Part shown: positions 15,378 to 18,951 of the stretch, in pieces | How positions within the stretch are numbered: position 1 is the stretch's first letter | Layout of the letters: every line of letters starts with the position of its first letter | Assembly: GCA_963966775.1 (NCBI GenBank) | Contig: CAXAAH010000028.1 | Span: forward strand, 1-18,951 | DNA: 18,951 nucleotides | Reading direction: 5' to 3' | DNA from: UBA685 sp002299005 | GTDB lineage: Bacteria > Pseudomonadota > Alphaproteobacteria > Puniceispirillales > Puniceispirillaceae | Translations under genes and position numbers: made by a program | The notes under the pieces: generated by a model | What the model was told of the DNA's origin: nothing | The model's input: only the letters and a program-made list of their open reading frames with translations | The model's database searches: none

Positions 15378-16391
15378 CATCGCAACCGCTGTATCCAACA
15401 TGCGGTTTGAGAATCCCCACTCATTATCATACCAAGCAAGGATGCGCACAAAGCGTGTGCCAAGCACCTGTGTTTGGGTGATATCAGCAATAGAAGAATG
15501 CGGGTCAGTGTTGAAATCAATCGAGACAAGCGGGCGCTCATTAATGCCAAGAACGCCAGCCATTGGCCCGTTTGATGCCTCTATCAAGGCCTGATTAATC
15601 TCGTCTTTGGTGACATCGCGGCTTGTGAGGAATTTGAAATCCACCGCTGAGACATTGGCGGTTGGTACACGAATGGCGGAACCGTCAAGCTTGCCAGCTA
15701 GTTCGGGCAAGACAAGCCCCACCGCTTTGGCCGCCCCTGTTGAGGTTGGCACCATAGATTGGGCGGCAGAACGTGCGCGGCGCAAATCCTTATGACGATT
15801 ATCCAGAATATTCTGGTCATTCGTATAGGCGTGGATGGTTGTCATATAGCCATTTTCAATGCCGAAATTATCACTCAGAACCTTGGCAATCGGGGCCAAG
15901 CAATTGGTCGTGCATGAGGCGTTAGAGACAATTTGATGCGCGTCTGATAGCTGGTGTGAATTGACGCCATAGACAAGCGTTAAATCACTATCATCGGCAG
16001 GGGCAGAGATAAGCACTTTTTGTGCGCCTGCCGTGATATGACGCATCGCATCATTCTTGGCATTAAAGATACCTGTGCATTCAAGCACCACATCAATGCC
16101 AAGCTCTTTGTGCGGTAAATCTTCGGGTTGTCTGAAATTGGTCATGCGGATAGGGCCCGCACCAATATCCATCCATGCCGCTTTATCATCATCCCCATTA
16201 TCACCATAGGTAACAACGCCCTTGAAGCGGCCATGGGTTGAATCAAATTCAAACAAATGCGCAGAGGTCGCCACATCGCCTGGTGTGTTGATAAGGGCAA
16301 CCTCAATATCATTGCGCCCTGATTGGGCAAGGGCACGCAAGGTCAAGCGACCAATGCGGCCAAAGCCGTTAATTGCCAATTTTATAGTCAC
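15366..16391 (-). CDS. gap: Glyceraldehyde-3-phosphate dehydrogenase, phosphorylating
   Basis: GAPDH interconverts glyceraldehyde-3-phosphate and 1,3-bisphosphoglycerate. The 341 residues begin MTIKLAINGFGRIGR (Rossmann fold) and carry the catalytic SNASCTTNCLAP with Cys160 and the base His187 in TTIHAYT. The C-terminal WYDNEWGFSNRM motif is intact. The start is a GTG, supported by GGAG 7 bases upstream and by the canonical N-terminus; an out-of-frame ATG-TGA overlaps it. The residue that normally binds the NAD ribose (Asp after IN) is Thr36, followed by Pro37, and the usual Leu-Pro pair before HKDLRRAR is Asn198-Arg199, so NADP+ use is possible. It follows tkt by 66 bp with no terminator between, suggesting one transcript. 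No pgk follows. Confidence 0.95.
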   Translation of the reverse strand: MTIKLAINGFGRIGRLTLRALAQSGRNDIEVALINTPGDVATSAHLFEFDSTHGRFKGVVTYGDNGDDDKAAWMDIGAGPIRMTNFRQPEDLPHKELGIDVVLECTGIFNAKNDAMRHITAGAQKVLISAPADDSDLTLVYGVNSHQLSDAHQIVSNASCTTNCLAPIAKVLSDNFGIENGYMTTIHAYTNDQNILDNRHKDLRRARSAAQSMVPTSTGAAKAVGLVLPELAGKLDGSAIRVPTANVSAVDFKFLTSRDVTKDEINQALIEASNGPMAGVLGINERPLVSIDFNTDPHSSIADITQTQVLGTRFVRILAWYDNEWGFSNRMLDTAVAMIKA

Positions 16392-16457
16392 ATCGATTCT
16401 CCAAACTGATTGGATAAAAGGGGGTCGTGATTCCGATTGGTTTTGCTAGGGGTACTC

Positions 16458-18434
16458 TTAGCTTAATTTTGCTTTCGCGGCGGCGACAATTGCCTCTGCT
16501 GTGATGCCAAATTTCTCATAAAGCGTGCCAGCAGGTGCCGAGGCGCCAAAGCCTTTCATGCCGATAAAGGTGCCTTTGCGACCGATCAGATCTGACCAGC
16601 CTTGTGCGATGCCAGCTTCAACAGCGATCTGCACAGTGCCCTCGCCAAGAAGTGCGTCGATATAGGCCTCATCTTGCGCCATCAAAATATCCAGACATGG
16701 CACAGAGACAAGCTTTGTGGGAATGCCATCTGCCTCTAGGGCTTCGCGCGCCTCATTGGCAATCGCAACCTCAGAGCCTGTGGCAAGCAAGGTCACCTTG
16801 GCATCTGCGCTGGCGGCGATGAGCTCATAGCCCCCTTTGGCAGATTTATTCATCGCCACATCATCGCCCAAGCGCAATTGCGGCAGGCTTTGGCGGCTAA
16901 GGGCCAAGATTGACGGCGTGCCATGTGATTTCATCGCGATTTGCCACGCTTCGGCTGTCTCAACAATATCAGCAGGGCGGAAGACATTGACATTTGGCAT
17001 CGCGCGCAAGCTGGCGACATGTTCAACGGGCTGGTGCGTTGGGCCATCTTCGCCAAGACCGATAGAATCATGCGTCATCACATAGATAACACGCTGTTCC
17101 ATCAAGGCTGATAGGCGGATTGACGGGCGGCAATAATCGGTGAAGACCAAGAATGTGCCGCCAAATGGGACAAGACCGCCATGCAAGGCGATGCCGTTCA
17201 TCGCGGCCGCCATACCATGTTCACGCACGCCATAATGCACATAAGTGCCCTTATGATTATCGGCGTTGAAGATAGCATGCTCGCCGACACGTGTGTTGTT
17301 TGAACCTGTCAGATCGGCAGAGCCACCAAACATCGCAGGGACAGCTGGCAGAAGCGCTTCAATCGCTTTTTGGCTCGCCACTCTGGTCGCGACTTTTTGC
17401 GGGTCTGCGGCAAGCTTTTCTTTATAGGCGGCAATCGCGGCATCAACTTCAGCATCGAAATTGCCTGATTCGAGGGCTTCAAAGGCGGCCTTATGGGCAG
17501 AGGCATCAAGGCGTGCCTGCCATGCAGCGGCCTCAGCATTGCCTCTTGCACCAGCGGCGCGCCAAGCATCAAGGATATGTGCTGGGATCTCGAACGGGGC
17601 ATGCGGCCAATCTAGCGCGTCTCTTGTGCCAGCAATTTCATCTGTGCCAAGCGGGGCGCCGTGAATGCCAGAGGTGCCTTTTTTCGTCGGCGCGCCATAG
17701 CCGATGGTTGTTTTGCATCTGATAAGCGATGGGCGGTCATCTTTTTTCGCTTCAGCGATTGCGGCTGAAACAGCGTCTGCATCATGGCCATCACATGATA
17801 GCACCTGCCAGCCATAGGCCTCGTAACGCGCGGTTGTGTCTTCTGAGACGGTCAGGTCTGTTGGGCCATCAATTGAAATGCCATTATCATCAAAAAGCGC
17901 GATGATGCGGCCAAGCTTCAAGTGACCTGCGAGCGAGGCGGCTTCGTGGCTGACGCCTTCCATAAGGCACCCGTCACCTGCGATCACATAGGTGTAATGG
18001 TCAACAAGGTCAGCACCGAAGATGGCGGCCTTGTGACGTTCTGCCATCGCCATGCCAACCGCGTTTGAGATGCCTTGGCCAAGCGGGCCTGTGGTTGTCT
18101 CGATGCCTGTTGCGTGACCAAATTCAGGGTGGCCAGCTGTCTTGGCGCCCCATTGGCGGAAGTTCTTCACCTCATCCAATGTCATATCCTGATAGCCTGT
18201 CAGATACAGATAGGCATACATCAACATAGAGCCGTGACCAGCTGAGAGAATAAAGCGGTCTCTGTTTGGCCAATGTGGCTGGCTGGCATCGAATGTCATA
18301 TGCTCACCAAAGAGAGCGACAGCCGCATCGGCCATCCCCATTGGCATGCCAGGGTGGCCTGATTTGGCAGCTTCAACCGCGTCCATTGAGAGTGCGCGGA
18401 TAGCATTGGCCATTTCTTGCTTAGTTGCAGACAT
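16458..18434 (-). CDS. tkt: Transketolase
   Basis: This thiamine-diphosphate enzyme moves two-carbon ketol units between sugar phosphates in the pentose phosphate pathway. The 658-residue length is normal. The N-terminal domain has SGHPGMPMG with His27, SAGHGSML with His67, and the ThDP/Mg motif from GDG (153-155) to Asn184 (GDGCLMEGVSHEAA, then ALFDDN). The middle pyrimidine-binding domain contains FGGSADLTGSN, VREHGMAAAMNG and MTHDSIGLGEDGPTHQP; the C-terminal domain follows. AGGAG lies 8 bases before the ATG. It is the first gene of a probable tkt-gap transcript and is divergent from the DUF4164-like gene. Confidence 0.97.
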   Translation of the reverse strand: MSATKQEMANAIRALSMDAVEAAKSGHPGMPMGMADAAVALFGEHMTFDASQPHWPNRDRFILSAGHGSMLMYAYLYLTGYQDMTLDEVKNFRQWGAKTAGHPEFGHATGIETTTGPLGQGISNAVGMAMAERHKAAIFGADLVDHYTYVIAGDGCLMEGVSHEAASLAGHLKLGRIIALFDDNGISIDGPTDLTVSEDTTARYEAYGWQVLSCDGHDADAVSAAIAEAKKDDRPSLIRCKTTIGYGAPTKKGTSGIHGAPLGTDEIAGTRDALDWPHAPFEIPAHILDAWRAAGARGNAEAAAWQARLDASAHKAAFEALESGNFDAEVDAAIAAYKEKLAADPQKVATRVASQKAIEALLPAVPAMFGGSADLTGSNNTRVGEHAIFNADNHKGTYVHYGVREHGMAAAMNGIALHGGLVPFGGTFLVFTDYCRPSIRLSALMEQRVIYVMTHDSIGLGEDGPTHQPVEHVASLRAMPNVNVFRPADIVETAEAWQIAMKSHGTPSILALSRQSLPQLRLGDDVAMNKSAKGGYELIAASADAKVTLLATGSEVAIANEAREALEADGIPTKLVSVPCLDILMAQDEAYIDALLGEGTVQIAVEAGIAQGWSDLIGRKGTFIGMKGFGASAPAGTLYEKFGITAEAIVAAAKAKLS

Positions 18435-18824
18435 TCGAAGGGCTCCTAAATTGCATCAAACGTTAAATTTATGGCGGCATAATGCGCCCAAAAAGGGGGG
18501 CGCGTCAATCGCGTAGTTTGTCAAAAAACATGACGAATTAACGGCTTTTGTGCCAGCTTGTTAAGAGAATTTCAGTTGCCCGCAAAAGGATGCGCGTGAA
18601 TATGTGGGGATGGTTGAATTTTATCATGAATGCGCTTATCATCACTGAACGTGCGCAAGTCTCGTGGGCCTGTATTTTGTCACCGTTATGGTTGTTACGT
18701 GGCAAGGTAACCCGTGAGGATTGTGGGATGAGTGTTGTGGCATGCGCGTTTTGGTAGCTACAAAATGAGTCATTTGACTAAATTTATGATGTGTAATTTC
18801 TCGTAAAAAGGATGGTCTTCTATC
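18435..18824. other. 390-bp divergent intergenic region without a convincing gene
   Basis: The spacer separates tkt (minus) from the DUF4164-like gene (plus). It holds the probable tkt promoter near 18479-18508 and a small dyad AGTCA-TT-TGACT at 18768-18779. A 69-codon open frame at 18548-18757 (plus) has no clear ribosome binding site or recognisable protein pattern and is not called. I found no good sigma70 pair for the rightward gene and no tRNA-like or clear 6S-like fold by eye. Confidence 0.5.
18479..18508 (-). promoter_or_regulatory. Putative tkt promoter with palindrome in the spacer
   Basis: On the minus strand TTGACG (18503-18508) and CATTAT (18479-18484) are separated by 18 bases. 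The leader to the tkt ATG would be about 35-40 bases. The spacer is almost filled by an inverted repeat, GCGCCC (18484-18489) with GGGCGC (18498-18503), which could be an operator. Confidence 0.4.
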
Positions 18825-18951
18825 ATGTCTCGACTAGATAAGGCGATTGCGGCGCTTGATGGCGCTGTGTCAGATTTAACAGCGGCAGTTGATGCGCGTC
18901 TTGCGGCTGATAATGAGGCGCAAAATGCACAAGTAAATGAGACAGCAAATG
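18825..18951 (+). CDS. DUF4164-like small coiled-coil protein (5' end only)
   Basis: The first 42 residues are visible: MSRLDKAIAALDGAVSDLTA, then an Ala/Asp/Asn-rich continuation to the window edge. Heptad-like spacing of Leu, Ile and Val suggests a coiled coil. Small proteins of this kind (DUF4164 in some databases) commonly precede zapA, a Z-ring-associated cell-division gene, in alphaproteobacteria and lie divergent from or next to tkt. That context, not a motif, drives the call. AAGGA lies about 12 bases before the ATG, slightly far. Confidence 0.55.
   Translation, partial: MSRLDKAIAALDGAVSDLTAAVDARLAADNEAQNAQVNETAN

Noticed and set aside
18548..18757. 69-codon open frame in the tkt / DUF4164-like spacer
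   Set aside because: No clear ribosome binding site and no recognisable protein pattern; may be a chance frame, though a small gene cannot be excluded.

Overview
This window looks like a stretch of core chromosome from an alphaproteobacterium. The evidence is gene order and protein type: a glyQ-glyS-ppdK block, a 73-residue ribosomal protein L31 with no cysteines, a DUF4164-like coiled-coil gene next to tkt-gap, and an efp / inositol monophosphatase / MotA-like / OmpA-like block. A marine SAR116-like lineage would fit, but that is a guess. I saw no tRNA, rRNA, CRISPR array, insertion sequence or prophage gene.

Region 1 (1-8100, plus strand): the 3' end of a DUF2007-like gene overlaps a TrmN6-type tRNA methyltransferase. 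Then come a cytoplasmic-looking S49 peptidase, a 75-residue membrane-anchored zinc-ribbon protein, both glycyl-tRNA synthetase subunits (1-bp overlap), and pyruvate phosphate dikinase. A strong bidirectional hairpin terminator closes the region.

Region 2 (8100-10410): rpmE on the minus strand and an ABC exporter half-transporter on the plus strand diverge from a 279-bp spacer with good promoter matches on both strands. The ABC gene runs tail to tail into the next block, and the two stop codons share one CTAG.

Region 3 (10406-18434, all minus strand; transcription runs from high to low coordinates): tkt, gap, a 15-bp tandem repeat beginning in the gap stop region, an operator-like dyad upstream of efp, efp, inositol monophosphatase, then a MotA/TolQ/ExbB-like channel protein, an OmpA/MotB-like partner with a long coiled coil, and an unrecognised exported protein. 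The last three look like one unit: an ion-driven membrane complex of unknown job, built on the same plan as the ZorA/ZorB part of Zorya but with no effector genes beside it. This is the best candidate in the window for an under-described system.

Region 4 (18435-18951): a 390-bp divergent spacer with a probable tkt promoter, then the start of a DUF4164-like coiled-coil gene on the plus strand.

Metabolically, ppdK, gap and tkt place lower glycolysis/gluconeogenesis and pentose-phosphate steps together, while glyQS, efp, rpmE and the tRNA methyltransferase serve translation. The gap product lacks the residues that normally select NAD+, so NADP+ use is possible.
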